Origin: Pictodentalium vernedei
Lineage: Eukaryota > Mollusca > Scaphopoda > Dentaliida > Dentaliidae
Assembly: GCA_031216915.1 (NCBI GenBank)
Contig: CM062296.1
Location: 453,406,287 to 453,470,286, forward strand
Direction: 5' to 3'
DNA length: 64,000 nucleotides
Shown one piece after another: positions 9,912 through 20,689 of this stretch (position 1 is its first letter; every line of letters starts with the position of its first letter). Below the pieces are notes generated by a model. The model saw only the letters and a list, made by a program, of their open reading frames with translations, had not been told where the DNA came from and searched no databases. The position numbers were made by a program, and so were the translations under genes.

Positions 9912-10552
9912 TACAGTACAGTCGCTGTGGACTGGTCGTAATCCACGCTTTGGCAGTGAGGTCCACGGATGTAGCAGGTAATAAAAATCATCATCAGCAA
10001 AATTTTAATTTTTTCATTAATTAAATTTTTTATGATTATTCCTTAATTATTTATTTATTTATTTATTTATTAAGGTTTAACGACACTCAAACAGCCAAGG
10101 TCTATATGGTGTCGGTGACACTTTTATGGGTGGAGGAAGCCGGAGTACCCGGAGAGAACCACCGATCAACGACGGGCAGCTGCCAGCTTCCCAACTTCGT
10201 AATTCGGCTCTGCAGCATAGGCAGGGTTAGATTGGTTGAGGACATGCACACCATCGACGAGAGGTACGCCTTAGAACACGGCGCCATCGTGCCCCCATGT
10301 GGACAATCGGGGTTAAGTGCCTTGCCCAAGGACACAACGCGGGAGCCCGAATCGATCGCTCAGACGGTCAGCCATCTATGGATTAACCAGGCTCGACGTT
10401 GCTTAACTTCGGTGATCTGACGAGAACCGGTTACCGCAGCGCCACCGCGCCCCCTCCTGTAATTAGTGTTTGTAATCTAATATTATTGCGTCCGTGGAAA
10501 TACTGCCCATCACGTGGATGGTGTGAACAGTCCAAGTCGGCGGTACTGTACA
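9912..10552. mobile_element. Palindromic MITE interrupted by a SINE
   Basis: The left part (9912-10040) and right part (about 10460-10552) are together the reverse complement of the uninterrupted element at 58978-59215. Shared blocks include AGCAAAATTTTAATT, AATTAGTGTTTG and GTCCGTGGAAATACTG. The ends are inverted (CAGTACAG... and ...GTACTGTAC). The SINE between 10050 and 10454 explains the split, and the 59-kb copy serves as its empty site. Confidence 0.8.
10040..10465 (-). mobile_element. Full-length tRNA-derived SINE inserted in a MITE
   Basis: Minus-strand copy: (ATTT)n tail near 10050, central domain CCGGAGTACCCGGAGAGAAC, and head ending CCACCGCGCCCCC at about 10454. The flanks TCCTTAATTA (10040-10049) and TCCTGTAATTA (10455-10465) are a target duplication with one base lost, confirmed by AATTACAGGA in the uninterrupted element at 59 kb. 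The head region 10345-10440 carries an insertion relative to other copies. Confidence 0.9.
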
Positions 10553-10650
10553 GAGATGCTTGAAAACTTGTAACAAATGTAAACATAACTGCGTTTGCTG
10601 GAAACCACTTCTCCCTTTTATGAAGGCTTCATTCACAGCCTTATATATAC
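10463..10650. other. Right part of the split MITE, then short unassigned spacer
   Basis: MITE sequence to about 10552. The remaining 100 bp up to the Tc1 end has no recognised feature. Confidence 0.4.
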
Positions 10651-12214
10651 TACTCAAAGTTTGCTGAGCACCAAATATTTGACAAATCATTGTGAAATTT
10701 GCCTGTTACAAATTTGCGATATTTTTGGTGGATATGATTGAGGAATGTATTGAGATGGTCCCCAGTGTTTTCATTAGCTCCCTTGACAGGCAGACTTTTC
10801 GTGACAGTCATGGAAAGCATGTACCCCTTGATTTTCATGATGTTTTCGTGTACTGTCTACATGTACATGACGTGTGTAGGGTATTCAATCTTCCTTTCAA
10901 CACAAACCCTTGTTATTTAATGATTGAATATGGCAAATGCAAATCTAAGAAGACATTTGTCTGAAGCAGAAATGTGGAGGGCTGTAGGGATGGTGGAGCA
11001 AAGGTCTACCCATCGTCGGGTTGGTGAAGCCCTTGGTGTGCACCATACGGTGATCACCAGAGCCTGGGCAAGATTTCAGCAGTATGGCACACCAGTAAGA
11101 CGGCATGGTGGTGGCAGAGACAGGGCAACATCTGCAGCTGAAGACCGGTTCTTGATCATTCAGGCCCGTAGGAACCGCTTTGCCACAGCACCCCAGCTTC
11201 GCAATGACCTTCAGAATGCATCCGGGGTAAACGTTTCGACGCAGACTATCCGGGCAAGGTTGCACGAAGGTGGTCCCCGATCGAGAAGACCATGTATTCG
11301 CATTTCGCTGTCCCAGAACCACCGCCAGGCACGATATGAATGGGCCATGGACCACGTTGGATGGACCAGAGAAGATTGGCGACCTGTCCTTTTTACAGAT
11401 GAGTCAAGGTACTGCCTAGACCACATAGATAGGCATTCTATGGTATGGAGAGCGATTCCATGCAGCCAACATTGCTGATCATGACCGCTATGGTGAAGGG
11501 TCAATCATGGTCTGGGGCGGCATCAGCAGGGATGGAAGTACAGAGCTCTGCGTCCTTGAACGTGGTACATTGACGGCACAGCGGTATATTGATGAGATTC
11601 TGGGTGTCCACGTCAGATTGTATGCAGGTGCAGTGGGTGATAGATTCAATCTGATGGACGATAATGCCCGTCCTCATGTTGCCCATGCTGTTGGGGAGTA
11701 CCAACAGAGGGAGGGGATTGAGCGTATGGACTGGCCAGCAAGATCCCCTGACATCAATCCAATCGAACATGTCTGAAATGGGTTGCAGCTTGCAATTTCA
11801 ACCTGTCCAGTCCAGCCAAGAAGTGTCCAGGAGCTTGGTGCCTTGCTGGTCCAAGAATGGTACAACATCCCCCAAAGGACCACCAGGAACCTGATTGGGA
11901 GCACGAGAAGGCGTTGTCCTGCTGTAATTAACAGTAATGGGTCTCATACTCGATATTGAACCCATACCAATTCGACCCGTCAACTTTTTGACAAATTGAA
12001 AAATTTCCTCTTTTAACAATAATATCCATTTTCCATGGTTATCGTATTCAAAAGCTAAAAACTAATGTCAAACACAAATAAAATCTAAATTTTTGTACAT
12101 AAATCATTAAAGATATAATTAAATAAAAAAATATATACACTTTTCATCACCACATTTCAACTAAAACGTAAAACAGGTAGTTGGATATACTTGGTGCTTA
12201 GCAAACTTTGAGTA
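10651..12214 (+). mobile_element. Tc1-family transposon, 1564 bp, complete with TIRs
   Basis: The ends are inverted repeats. TACTCAAAGTTTGCTGAGCA at 10651 continues for 28 bp and matches the reverse complement of 12187-12214 at 26 of 28 positions. The outermost TA on each side is the expected target duplication. It contains a single transposase gene, now inactive. This is the clearest class II element in the window. Confidence 0.95.
10930..11959 (+). pseudogene. Tc1-like DD34E transposase, inactivated
   Basis: Tc1 transposases bind the TIRs through an N-terminal paired-like helix-turn-helix and move the element by cut-and-paste into TA sites. The ATG at 10930 fits. A helix-turn-helix region (VGEALGVHHTVITRAWARF) lies near residues 31-49, followed by a second DNA-binding half. 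The catalytic triad is visible: D in LFTDES (near 11397), D in MDDNARPH (near 11658) and E in SPDINPIEH (near 11765). There are 34 residues between the second D and the E, the Tc1 signature. Two lesions are seen. The frame shifts near 11446-11452, between VWR and ERFHAANI. TGA at 11774-11776 replaces the expected Trp codon after PIEHV. Beyond it the frame continues through QEWYNIPQ to TGA at 11957-11959. Confidence 0.95.
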
Positions 12215-12492
12215 GAATATCAAAGCGTAACTTCACTATCGTTCACTAGAAGATTTAAAAGATTGTTGGACAGGCCTAAACAGTACCTGAATTGTCCTAA
12301 ATTTCAATAAAGGCAGATTTTTAAAAAATGTATGGAGTATTTATAATGTTTGATTGCTACAAAGACAGTAGTTCGCGGGTTCCGAAAAAAGTCTAATAAA
12401 ACTTAAACCGATTAAAACAAAAGATGAACAATTTCTCTTCGGAGATCGGCTTCAAAATGTGCCGTTGTGCAGTTGGAAACAATGCGGAAATG

Positions 12493-12871
12493 CATAGAAC
12501 AATATTTATTTACTTATTTATTTATTTATTGGTGTTTAAGGACACATATTTCTGGACAATGGCTAATCATGGCCACGGCAATTTTACAGGTGGAGGAAGC
12601 CGGGGTATCCGGAGAGAACCACCGATCAACGGCGAGCAACTGCAACCCCCAACCCCCCCAACATACTCCACACACGCAGGGTTAGCATTGGTTGAAGACA
12701 GGTGCACCATCGACGTGCAGTACGCCTTAGTGCAGAGTGTCACCGTGCCCCCACGTGGACAATGGGAGTGAAGTGCCTTGCCCAAGAACACAACGCGGTT
12801 GCCGCAGATGGGATTCGAACCAAAGGCCTCCCGGCTTGCAGCCTGAACCTCTACCTTCTGAGCCGCGCATA
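12493..12871 (-). mobile_element. Full-length tRNA-derived SINE
   Basis: Minus-strand copy. The TTATTTATTTATTTATTGGTG tail region starts near 12508, and the tRNA-like head ends near 12868 with a recognisable B box (GGATTCGAACC near 12810). Flanks GCATAGAACA (12492) and GCATAGGACA (about 12868) are a probable target duplication with one mismatch. A poly-C patch near 12647-12658 interrupts the body. Confidence 0.9.
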
Positions 12872-13762
12872 GGACATTAAAAGGATAAGATAATGAGTTT
12901 CGTGAAAATACCATTTTGGCTTCTTAGATAAAATACTCCATGATACCCAACTGGAACCAACTGTGACCCCCTGAATGAATCCGAGGTGTAAAGCGGGATG
13001 GCTTTTTGGCTGCCTCGAAGACTTCAGTCTTCAGTGGAATGTGGTTTCTGGTCATTCGCTATCGGTTGGTTCGATAAGTCCCTCAATCTGTCGCTATCAG
13101 TCGCCCCTGAAGTTGGATAGCACCCGTGAACACAAACAACTCCCTACGGGAAGGGTGCTCGGCCTCTGCGATCTCTGCGGCACCTCTGCTACCAAATCAT
13201 GTACGCATTAATTTAAAAAGATCATATTATGGACGCATGGCATCGCGCTTCCCCGAGTCCTTGGCTTTCTGGTCACTGTCGGACACGACATTCCAATTCC
13301 ACAGTTAAAGAGGAACGAAATGGGCTAACTTATCCCATGCTGACCCTGTGCGAATTGAGCACGCAACCATTTTCATTGAGATAATGTGATATAATATCAA
13401 TTCATTATGCGCTACCTTCATGTTAATGCTAATTTACACGCCCTGTAATGGAGGATAATAAACATGAAACAAAGATTGTAAAGCGTAGCCGGTCGCTAAT
13501 GGATATTTTTAGCCACTAGCGCCCACGGACCGGCTAGCACGTGCTGACATTCTGTGCATGACGTCATTTCGTCTTCCTGGAAATCTGTTAACATTTCCCT
13601 AGGGAGTTTACCTTTCATTGGTGTTAACTGAGATAAATATAATGTTTTCTGCCTTAAATTGCTCAATAAATGATGTTTCACCTTGATTCTTTTTACGAAA
13701 TAATATAAATCCAAAAGGATAGAAAATTGTTCTAATTCTTTCCAAGTATTGATAATAATAAT
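12872..13762. other. No recognised feature
   Basis: About 0.9 kb without a gene, TIR pair or tandem repeat that I can detect. Confidence 0.4.
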
Positions 13763-13942
13763 AATAACATGATTTTCTTAAGCGTCGTTTGGCTCCATTA
13801 CTGGACCTTCATCTGTGATTAGCAGCCTCCACACTCATTACCGGCTTCGGCTATCGCCTCGGGCAGCTGATAACTGCTGGGCAGCTAATCACAGATGGCG
13901 TGTACAATAATGGGTCCCAACGCCCGCGAAAATCATGTTATT
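13763..13942. mobile_element. Short MITE with ~40-bp inverted ends
   Basis: AATAACATGATTTTC at 13763 is matched by GAAAATCATGTTATT ending at 13942. The inverted similarity extends through GCGT, TGG and CCATTA. A second inner pair (CATCTGTGATTAGC near 13811 and GCTAATCACAGATG near 13883) adds symmetry. Non-coding. Confidence 0.85.
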
Positions 13943-15498
13943 GTATAATCAACAATGACAGTGATAGTCATAAAAGTATGACAGTTAGGGACAGTAAGAA
14001 TACGACAAATATACACAGAACGTCACGATGTGTCAATGCGTTCGTTAATACGGTACGAGTGGGAAAGGACCGAACGAGAGACATAGTCTCGAGTTCTATC
14101 TTTCCGCGATGGCATAAGTGGCGTATTGACGAAAGCGTTCACACACGGTGGCGTTCAGTGTTTATTACACGCCTCTACGACAAAGAATCTATTAATTTAA
14201 AAATTCAAACATCACACAGAGAAATGTTCAAACTTTAAAACGCCTTGTTATTTTTCCATTTGATAGCTTCAGAGTTGATCTGGTTCAGAATGCGACGTTT
14301 GAATTGGACAATTACGAAACCGGGCGGAGTTTAGTTCTTTTGAAGGATCCATGACAACGGAAATTCGTATGGAGCAAGTGTCCTGTACGGATTTGTAAAT
14401 TTGGAACTGGAGGGAGAGTAATAGGCGAGTAATAAAAAGAAATATTCTATTAGGGGCGGCGGAAGCTCGATAGACTGGAGGGGCACAAATTTACAATGCT
14501 ACCATGGTTCGACACAGTGTGAGAAAGGTTACAATCGCATATCGGTAAATGTACCATGACTCACTATAGTCTCTCGTTTAGATGAATATGACGCTATGTG
14601 GTCACTGTATTGTCATTTTCTTCTACTTCAACCATCTTCCAACCCAAAGGCCAGCCTTCGGGTTAGAAGATAGCTGAAGCAGAAGAAACGGACCGAAGCG
14701 ACGAAAGTGGGATTCTTTGGCTAAATATTGTTTGGATTTGCAAATAATGTTACAGGAATGCCTTATATTGATATGTTTGCATGCGCCCAATTTAAGTCAT
14801 TGTGTAACTGCGAAACATATCTGTGAAAAAAAGTGGAGGGGCACGTGCCCCCTGTGCTCCCCTGGCTCCGCTGCATCTGCATTCTACTCACACTACCCTC
14901 TCTCACACTGAGAAAAGTCCAACAAGGATTAAATTAAATAATCTGAAAAAGAAAGGCGCGCGCACAATTTAGCTGAAATAAAACGTTTTTTTAATGCAAT
15001 TGAATCAAGTAAAATACTTTATAATAAGGAGTGACACACGATACCACACAGTTTGATAAATTGATTCAGCAGTTACTTTTTGACACGCGCCAGACTTGTT
15101 TGCTCATTGCCAGTCTGTGCCAGACTTCTCTTCGTAACACCGTGTTGAAGGAGCCTTATTCTTGTTTCGAGTGGTAAATGACGCTATTGTTTTGTTTTCT
15201 TCGTGATACACTGCGGACTTCGAGCAACACAATGCGCAACAAAATATCTATCCAACTTCACACCTTCCCACACACTTCTCTTTCTACTGACGTAAATACT
15301 GGAAACTAATCTTAACACCACTTGGAGGCAAATTGTTTATCACTACCGAGTATTTTGCTTTCCAAGTACTTTTGGACGCAATGAACCAGTACCACACACA
15401 ACAATGATTAGTATTGAGCACTTGTCTTGTAATCCTTTTTTGCTCTTATTTCGCGAATAAAATATGTTTAAACCAAACAACAATGATATCGTCCATCA
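13943..15498. other. No recognised gene; one hairpin
   Basis: Frames of up to about 110 codons (13900-14238) have no family resemblance. The only structure I find is the hairpin at 14618-14687. Paired CCAGACTT and CCAGTCTG words occur near 15090-15127. Confidence 0.4.
14618..14687. repeat. Imperfect hairpin
   Basis: TTCTTCTACTTCAACCATCTTC pairs with GAAGATAGCTGAAGCAGAAGAA with a few mismatches, around an AAAGGCCAGCCTT centre. Confidence 0.7.
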
Positions 15499-15555
15499 GT
15501 GGGACAAGGCGTCATATGCAATGCTAAAGCATTGCAGATGACGTCTTGTTCCACC
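15499..15555. repeat. Hairpin, ~25-bp arms
   Basis: GTGGGACAAGGCGTCATATG and its inverted partner CAGATGACGTCTTGTTCCAC surround GCAATGCTAAAGCATTGC. A related core (TGCAATGATTTAGCATTGCA) lies at about 59729-59748. Confidence 0.75.
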
Positions 15556-16331
15556 CAAGACGCGATATACTCTACAAGATTTACTGAACGCTAGCAGAAC
15601 ATTGTAATTGGAAAGTTTTATATGAAATACGAAAAGGATTCCACGAACGGTTTTCATTTTAACTGGAATGAAATAAAAATTAACCTGTTTACCATATTAA
15701 TCCGGCGAATGGTTTTCTATGTAACTTGATTATAGAAAAGAAACTTTACAATATAGATAAATTTTCAGAAATTTTAATGAGGTGCAATAATTTTGGTCAT
15801 AAAGTGCATCCAAAACCACTGGTAATGTAAGTTTCGGGAACATTTTGTTGTTCTGATAAGTTTTGTGTTTGGGTCTAGTGCATCACAAATCTTTGACCGT
15901 ACGGTGCCACAATGGAAATCTCTTCATTATTCATGTCAGCCTCTAAAAATGTATTGATTGATCAAAAGATTTTGTTTTCTCTTTCGGGGGATTTGGGATC
16001 GGTAAAATGTATCCTGCATGGCCTGAAATCACAATACTGTCCTACACAGCTACATCGAAATAAATGTTAAACGAGAAGTGCATTCCATTTTTTGCTCTTT
16101 GCTTATTGAAAAGCTTATGTTTTTTTCAGCCCTTTACTAAACGAAATGTCAACAAAATCATTTCATGTGACCCATCATGGGAACGAACTCGTCGAACCCA
16201 TTCCATCGAGTGGTCACATATTATGGTTTAGAAAAGTTTAAAACAATAAGTTTTGAGTAATGGTTTAATTTTTTTATTTTTTCAACTGCACAGTTTATTT
16301 AATGTAATTTGCTGAACGTCACGGACCCACT
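15556..16331. other. No recognised feature
   Basis: AT-rich, no coding signal. It may include the missing 5' part of the left LTR, but I see no similarity to 18978-19590. Confidence 0.4.
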
Positions 16332-16982
16332 CTGTCAAGGTGATAGCTTGAATTTGCGATTTTGTTATTTAAAGGTGTATATATCTGTGATGATTTTTCT
16401 TGTTCGGGCCAAAGGTATAAGAATGTGCGTTTGTATGATGGACCCCGAAAACCGATTTGTCACTTAAACAGACCAGCAATAATTCAAGCGCTGCTAATTA
16501 AGCATGCTATTTATGTCCATTACCGCATTTCATTTTAACGCTATAATGGACGGTCTGATAAGAGATTAAAAGAAGGAGAGACCAGTCGTCTCCTGCAGTC
16601 ATTATCTGTGTAGTTATGGGCAGTTAATAGGTAATTGTTGTAAAACAGTACATCGCACATGTTCTGGACACCCTCCCCCCATATTACGTATGTAGCCTTT
16701 AACCGAATGTCAGAATATACCGAAATGCGAGTCTTTCAAAGGAACTTTAAAGCGAATATTAAATTAAGATTGATTTAAGCGACCAAGTTCAAGAGAAGCA
16801 ATTAAGCTGAAAATTGATGTTCGGGCCATCGAAATAAAGATCGGGGGTGGGGGGGGGAGGTTCCTCGAAAAATTAATTCCAGTCTGAAGGCGTGTAAGGC
16901 TGTCGGTCACAGGAGAGGAGATGAGGATGTCCCATGCTATAGGTTAGAGGAGGTGCCGCACCGGTGTGAAAGTACAGGCACG
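16332..16982 (+). mobile_element. Left LTR remnant of a Ty3/gypsy-like retrotransposon
   Basis: This segment is repeated at 19590-20174 in the same orientation. Shared blocks include TGATAGCTTGAATTT, GTATAAGAATGTGCGTTTGT, GAGACCAGTCGTCTCCTGCA and TTAGAGGA(G/A)GTGCCG. The boundary ...AGGCACG is common to both and to a third copy at 57366-57708. The left copy keeps about 80 bp (near 16790-16865) that the right copy lacks. Marked divergence means an old insertion. The 5' limit is uncertain. Confidence 0.85.
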
Positions 16983-17371
16983 GTGTAATGTAGGGGAACC
17001 ACAGATCTCATATTTAGAACATGAGCAGTCGCCGGCCAAGTGGGTGGCCATATCTGAGGATCAGAAATAGAAAGTACGGGCTCAGGGAGCTATTTGCATT
17101 CAGGTAAACGGCATTACCTGTTGTAGAAAGCAAGCCACGCGTAGGCGGAGTAGGCTTTGCCTGTATGAACATTATTCTGAAATAAATAGAGGGGGAGGCG
17201 TTTAACCCCATTGATGGCGAATGCTTGATTGAAAACCGACCAGTAATGTGACAATAGGCTAGTGGCAGTGCGACGGCAGTGGAAGAGTGACATCCCTCAC
17301 TTGTTAGAGGGGAGACGATATAGTAAAGTAACAATACGTTAGTGGACGTCCGACGGCCGTGAAAGAGTGAA
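16983..17371 (+). other. 5' leader of the LTR retrotransposon
   Basis: Lies between LTR and gag. The stretch 17041-17155 (GCTATTTGCATTCAGGTAAA and flanks) reappears inverted directly after the right LTR at 20176-20284, and the first part matches 57366-57460 reversed. I could not identify a primer-binding site with confidence. Confidence 0.6.
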
Positions 17372-17850
17372 TTGAAACGGCGACCAAAGTTCAACCACAA
17401 GCGACCAGAGAAGGGTGAAAGTGTGTACCAGTTTGTTTCAAGGGCCACGAGGTATTTCGACAGGTGGGTCAAATTATCTGAAATGGAACAGTCATTTCCC
17501 TCCCTGAAAGACATACTTATCAGGGAGGAGTTTATGTCATCGTGTGCCCCTGAGATGGCATTGTTTATTTAGGAGAGGAAACCGAGTAGCGTGGAGGAAA
17601 TGACTAGGGTGAACGAGCAGTATTTGGAAGCTCATGGGGATGGCTGACCCAGGGTAGGTCGGACAGGAGTGGGAGTAACAAAGGTTTGCAAAGGCACCCG
17701 TTAGGAAGCCAATCCCCGAGCGGGAACGTTCCAGGGGAATCAGAGAGGGTGAGGGCCCAGGGACACAGCTTGCTTTGTGTGCAATAAGAAGGGCCACCTG
17801 GCAAGACACTGTTCGAGAAGGGTGGTCACGAGGAGAAAAAACGGGGTCCC
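17372..17850 (+). pseudogene. Gag remnant with CCHC zinc knuckle
   Basis: The first part (17372-17572) has a capsid-like composition. ESVYQFVSRATRYFDRW and the region after it resemble the retrotransposon Gag/SCAN-like helical domain. TAG at 17570-17572 interrupts the frame, which continues in phase (ERKPSSVEEMTRVNEQYLEAH) to a second stop near 17646. Further on, C-F-V-C-N-K-K-G-H-L-A-R-H-C (about 17768-17809) is a perfect CX2CX4HX4C nucleic-acid-binding knuckle. Gag packages element RNA in cytoplasmic particles. This copy is dead. Confidence 0.8.
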
Positions 17851-18058
17851 CCAAGGAATTGGAGGAAGGGACCCGTCCGATTTCAGTATTGGAAGGAGGA
17901 GTAACTCCATACAGCCTGTGGAGAGAAGACAGAAAGCGGTATTCTGCCAAACAATTGGGCCAGCATATGTGGGTGACTGGGAAGTCGGTATGCTGCGTGT
18001 CACAAAGTGCAGTAGCGCGGCGGTAAAGAGGTTACTCATTAGCGACGGACAGCTAACA

Positions 18059-18240
18059 GGGCACGACCCCATGTGCGTGCTAATAGATGGAACGATAATG
18101 AGGATCCTCCTTGCGAGGGTGAGGGTGGACACCCTTTCTGAAGCGGTGAGGTAGAGGCAATATGTATTGAGGCGCCCATCTATGACCTCGTACTTGGGAA
18201 CATACCCGGGGTATGTTCAGTACCCGACAAGACATGGTCG
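18059..18240 (+). pseudogene. Aspartic protease remnant of the LTR element
   Basis: Around 18107-18135 ARVRVDT is followed by a frameshift. In the next frame, EAICIEAPIYDLVLGNIPG (18154-18210) has the pattern of the C-terminal half of gypsy-like proteases, where a hydrophobic-LGN-IPG segment closes the domain. The catalytic D-S/T-G is not clearly preserved. Reverse transcriptase and RNase H, expected next, are absent, so there is a large internal deletion between about 18240 and 18415. Confidence 0.6.
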
Positions 18241-18414
18241 GAGAGGAAAGCACCCAAAGGAGCATCGGGGACGGTCACCCGGGCCCAAGCCGCGGAGGCA
18301 GAGTGGCAGGAGAAATCACTGTAGGGACCAGTGGAGTCGAGTAAGGATGCGTAGGTAGAGTGCACAATTGAGATCCCCAAGGTTAACCCTTAGACGTCGA
18401 CGAAAGTCTAGGGA

Positions 18415-18700
18415 GTGGCTGAACGGAAACAGCCAAGGTATGTGGACGAGAAGGGGCATAATGTGGATCGGTACGGAAGTAGACCAAGGCTTAGGAACTA
18501 TTGGGTCGGTCGAAAGGTTGCCGTGCTCCGGCCGACACAGTCAGGTAGACCGCGGTTACAGTGGGAGGGACCATATGCTGTAACAAAAAGAATTGGCAAC
18601 GGTCATTACCCAGTAGATATAGATATAGATGGATGAGGAGTAGTTTACGACGTAAGGTTTTTGCGGAGATGCCAAAATGTAAAGGACACCGAACCCACGC
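18415..18700 (+). pseudogene. Integrase C-terminal remnant (GPY/F-type)
   Basis: Readable from 18415 to a stop near 18636: GRKVAVLRPT then RLQWEGPYAVTKRIGNGHY. The G-P-Y triad followed by a GNxxY segment is the GPY/F module at the C-terminus of Ty3/gypsy and gammaretroviral-type integrases, which contacts DNA or chromatin. The zinc-binding and DDE catalytic parts are missing. A stop near 18634 ends the frame; VVYDVRFLRRC downstream in phase continues the family pattern. Confidence 0.7.
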
Positions 18701-18957
18701 GATCGGTACATTAGGCCAGAAGAGACTGCAAGAGGCGGCCGGAGTAGCCACACAATGGCATCAGAGACGTAGAGTTAGGAGGGCCCTGGGACTTAGAGTC
18801 GTCACCCTATGAGGGATTGACAGGAGTTAATCAACAGGATGTTGCATTTGAGGCAGCGAGCTCTGACACGGCAGGCATCGCCTGGGGTCTGTAGGTGTTA
18901 GGCGTGAAGACGATTGGGGTTGTTGATGGAACACGCACCCAAGGAATAAGTCCCGGT

Positions 18958-18977
18958 AGAGGGTGGGGGGGGGGGGC
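18958..18977 (+). promoter_or_regulatory. Candidate polypurine tract
   Basis: GAGGGTGGGG and a long G run immediately precede TGAGGG. Its position 3' of the integrase remnant fits a plus-strand primer. If so, the right LTR would begin near 18973 and be about 1.2 kb long, and the left LTR would be 5'-truncated. Confidence 0.4.
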
Positions 18978-19589
18978 TGAGGGACACTCTAGGGACGAGT
19001 AAGGGCCCACCACACATGGAATATTTAAAGGTAGTGCCTAATAGGGCAGGTGACTCGCTGACGAGCATGAGCTGGGCGTGGCACCAAATCCAAGGATAGG
19101 TGCAATTTGGCGGGGTGATAGGAGTAGCGGTAAGGCATCCATCGGCTGGCTTAGGTCAGGGTGGATTTCCCTTGCTAATAATTTTTGTCTTACGTAGGTG
19201 TTGCGTGAGTGTAAATATGTGGGAGATAGAGTAGTATTATGGTTTGCAATCGAGAGAATGATAGGGAGGGTATAGGGGGACCAGTTGGCTGCTTGTGTGC
19301 CAACGGACCACCCCCTATTGTGCGCCAGTGGAAGTTTGCGCGCGAGTTGATATGAGATGTGGGTAGACTCATGCGTTCCAATGGAGTCAAAGTACTGGGA
19401 GCTATTTGTGGTGCGTGTTAGTGTACGCATGCATGTTACTGTGTGGATGAAAATTATGAGTATATTGATGTAATAGGAGAGCAAGCTTGAGATTATTATA
19501 ATTCTAAGAGAGAAGTTTGAGAGTGAGTGTTCGTGAATGCCATCCCCTTGGTTTATTTGGAACAGCTGAGAGTATGTTCCTTGGTCGGG

Positions 19590-20174
19590 TTTGTCAATGT
19601 GATAGCTTGAATTTTCGATTTTGTTGTTTGAAGGTGTGTGTACATGTATCTTTGATAATTTTTCTCGTTTGGGCCAAAGGTATAAGAATGTGCGTTTGTA
19701 TGATGGACCCCGAGAACCGATTTGTCACTTAAACAGACCAGCAATAATTCAAGCGCTGCTAATTAAACATATAATTTTATGTCCATTACCGCATTTCTGT
19801 TTAACGCCATAATGGGCGGTCTGATAAGGGATTAAAAGAAGGAGAGACCAGTCGTCTCCTGCAGTCATTATCTGTGCAGTTATGGCCAGTTAATCGGCAA
19901 TTGTTGTAAAAACAGTACATCGCACATGTTCTGGACACACACACCCATATTACGCATCTAGCCTGTCACCGAATGTCAGGATACACCAAACTGCGAGTCT
20001 TTCAAAGGAACTTTAAAGCGAATATTAAATTAAGATAGATCTAAGCGGCCAAGTTCTCGAAAAAATAATTCCAGTCTGAAGGCGTGTAAGGCTGTGGATC
20101 ACAGGAAAGGAGATGGGGATGCCCCATGCTATAGGTTAGAGGAAGTGCCGAATCTGTGCGAAAGTATAGGCACG
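19590..20174 (+). mobile_element. Right LTR (portion matched by the left copy)
   Basis: Direct repeat of 16332-16982 with a deletion of about 80 bp at the equivalent of 16790-16865. It ends ...AGTATAGGCACG. The true start could lie as far left as 18973, because the intervening sequence has no counterpart beside the left LTR. Confidence 0.85.
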
Positions 20175-20175
20175 T

Positions 20176-20284
20176 TCTGCCTACGTATGACTTGTCTTTT
20201 ACAACAGGTAGTGTCGTTTACCTAAATACAAATAACTCCTTGAGCTCGTGCCTCGTGTTTCCTATCCTATTCTTATATATGGCC
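20176..20284 (-). mobile_element. Inverted piece of the element's own leader
   Basis: Reverse complement of about 17041-17155: TTTACCTAAATACAAATAAC opposes the leader's GCTATTTGCATTCAGGTAAA, and ACAACAGGTAGTGTCGTTTA opposes its TTACCTGTTGT. It follows the right LTR with no gap. Self-integration or insertion into an inverted relative would give this. Confidence 0.8.
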
Positions 20285-20465
20285 ACCGTGGGGGCACGGT
20301 GAGGCTGTGTACTAAGGCGTACTGCACGTCGATGGTGCACCTGTCTTCAACCAATGCTAACCCGGCTTGTGTGGAGTTGGTATGTTGGGGAGCTGAGAGT
20401 TGCTCGCCGTTGCTCGGTGGTTCTCTCCGGATACTCCGGCTTCCTCCACCTATAAAACTGTGAGA
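20285..20465 (+). mobile_element. SINE body fragment
   Basis: Central domain only, from GGGGGCACGGTGAGGCTGTG to CTCCGGCTTCCTCCACC and TATAAAACTGT. Both the tRNA-like head and the tail are missing. Confidence 0.9.
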
Positions 20466-20645
20466 GACAGTGTGATAAAAACCCGTAAACTTTTTAAATC
20501 AAGCAAAATAAACTTTGTTGATGATCTGGCTAAACTCAACCTGGAGCTTTTGAATTCCTTGAGGAACCATCATAAAATACTTTCCGCATGGTATTCGAAC
20601 GGTCACATCTGGGCCTCGGACAAAGTACATAAGAAAAAAAATTAA
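20466..20645 (+). pseudogene. LINE ORF1-like C-terminal domain fragment
   Basis: In the frame that runs out of the SINE fragment, DDLAKLNLELLNSLRNHH is followed by ILSAWYSNGHIW and a lysine-rich end, stopping at 20643-20645. A leucine-rich helix followed by an (S/T)-x-W-x-x-x-G-x-(I/V) strand resembles the C-terminal domain of LINE ORF1 proteins related to the baculovirus FP family. Compare 50705-50993, where the pattern is clearer. It is short and unsupported upstream. Assignment is tentative. Confidence 0.4.
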
Positions 20646-20689
20646 TTAAATATTGGCGAGGACATTGACCTCGCAATTCAAAACCTGGA

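Noticed and set aside
17014-18132. Minus-strand frames of 130-166 codons in the LTR element
   Set aside because: They oppose the gag and zinc-knuckle frames, which have recognisable motifs; the minus-strand translations do not.
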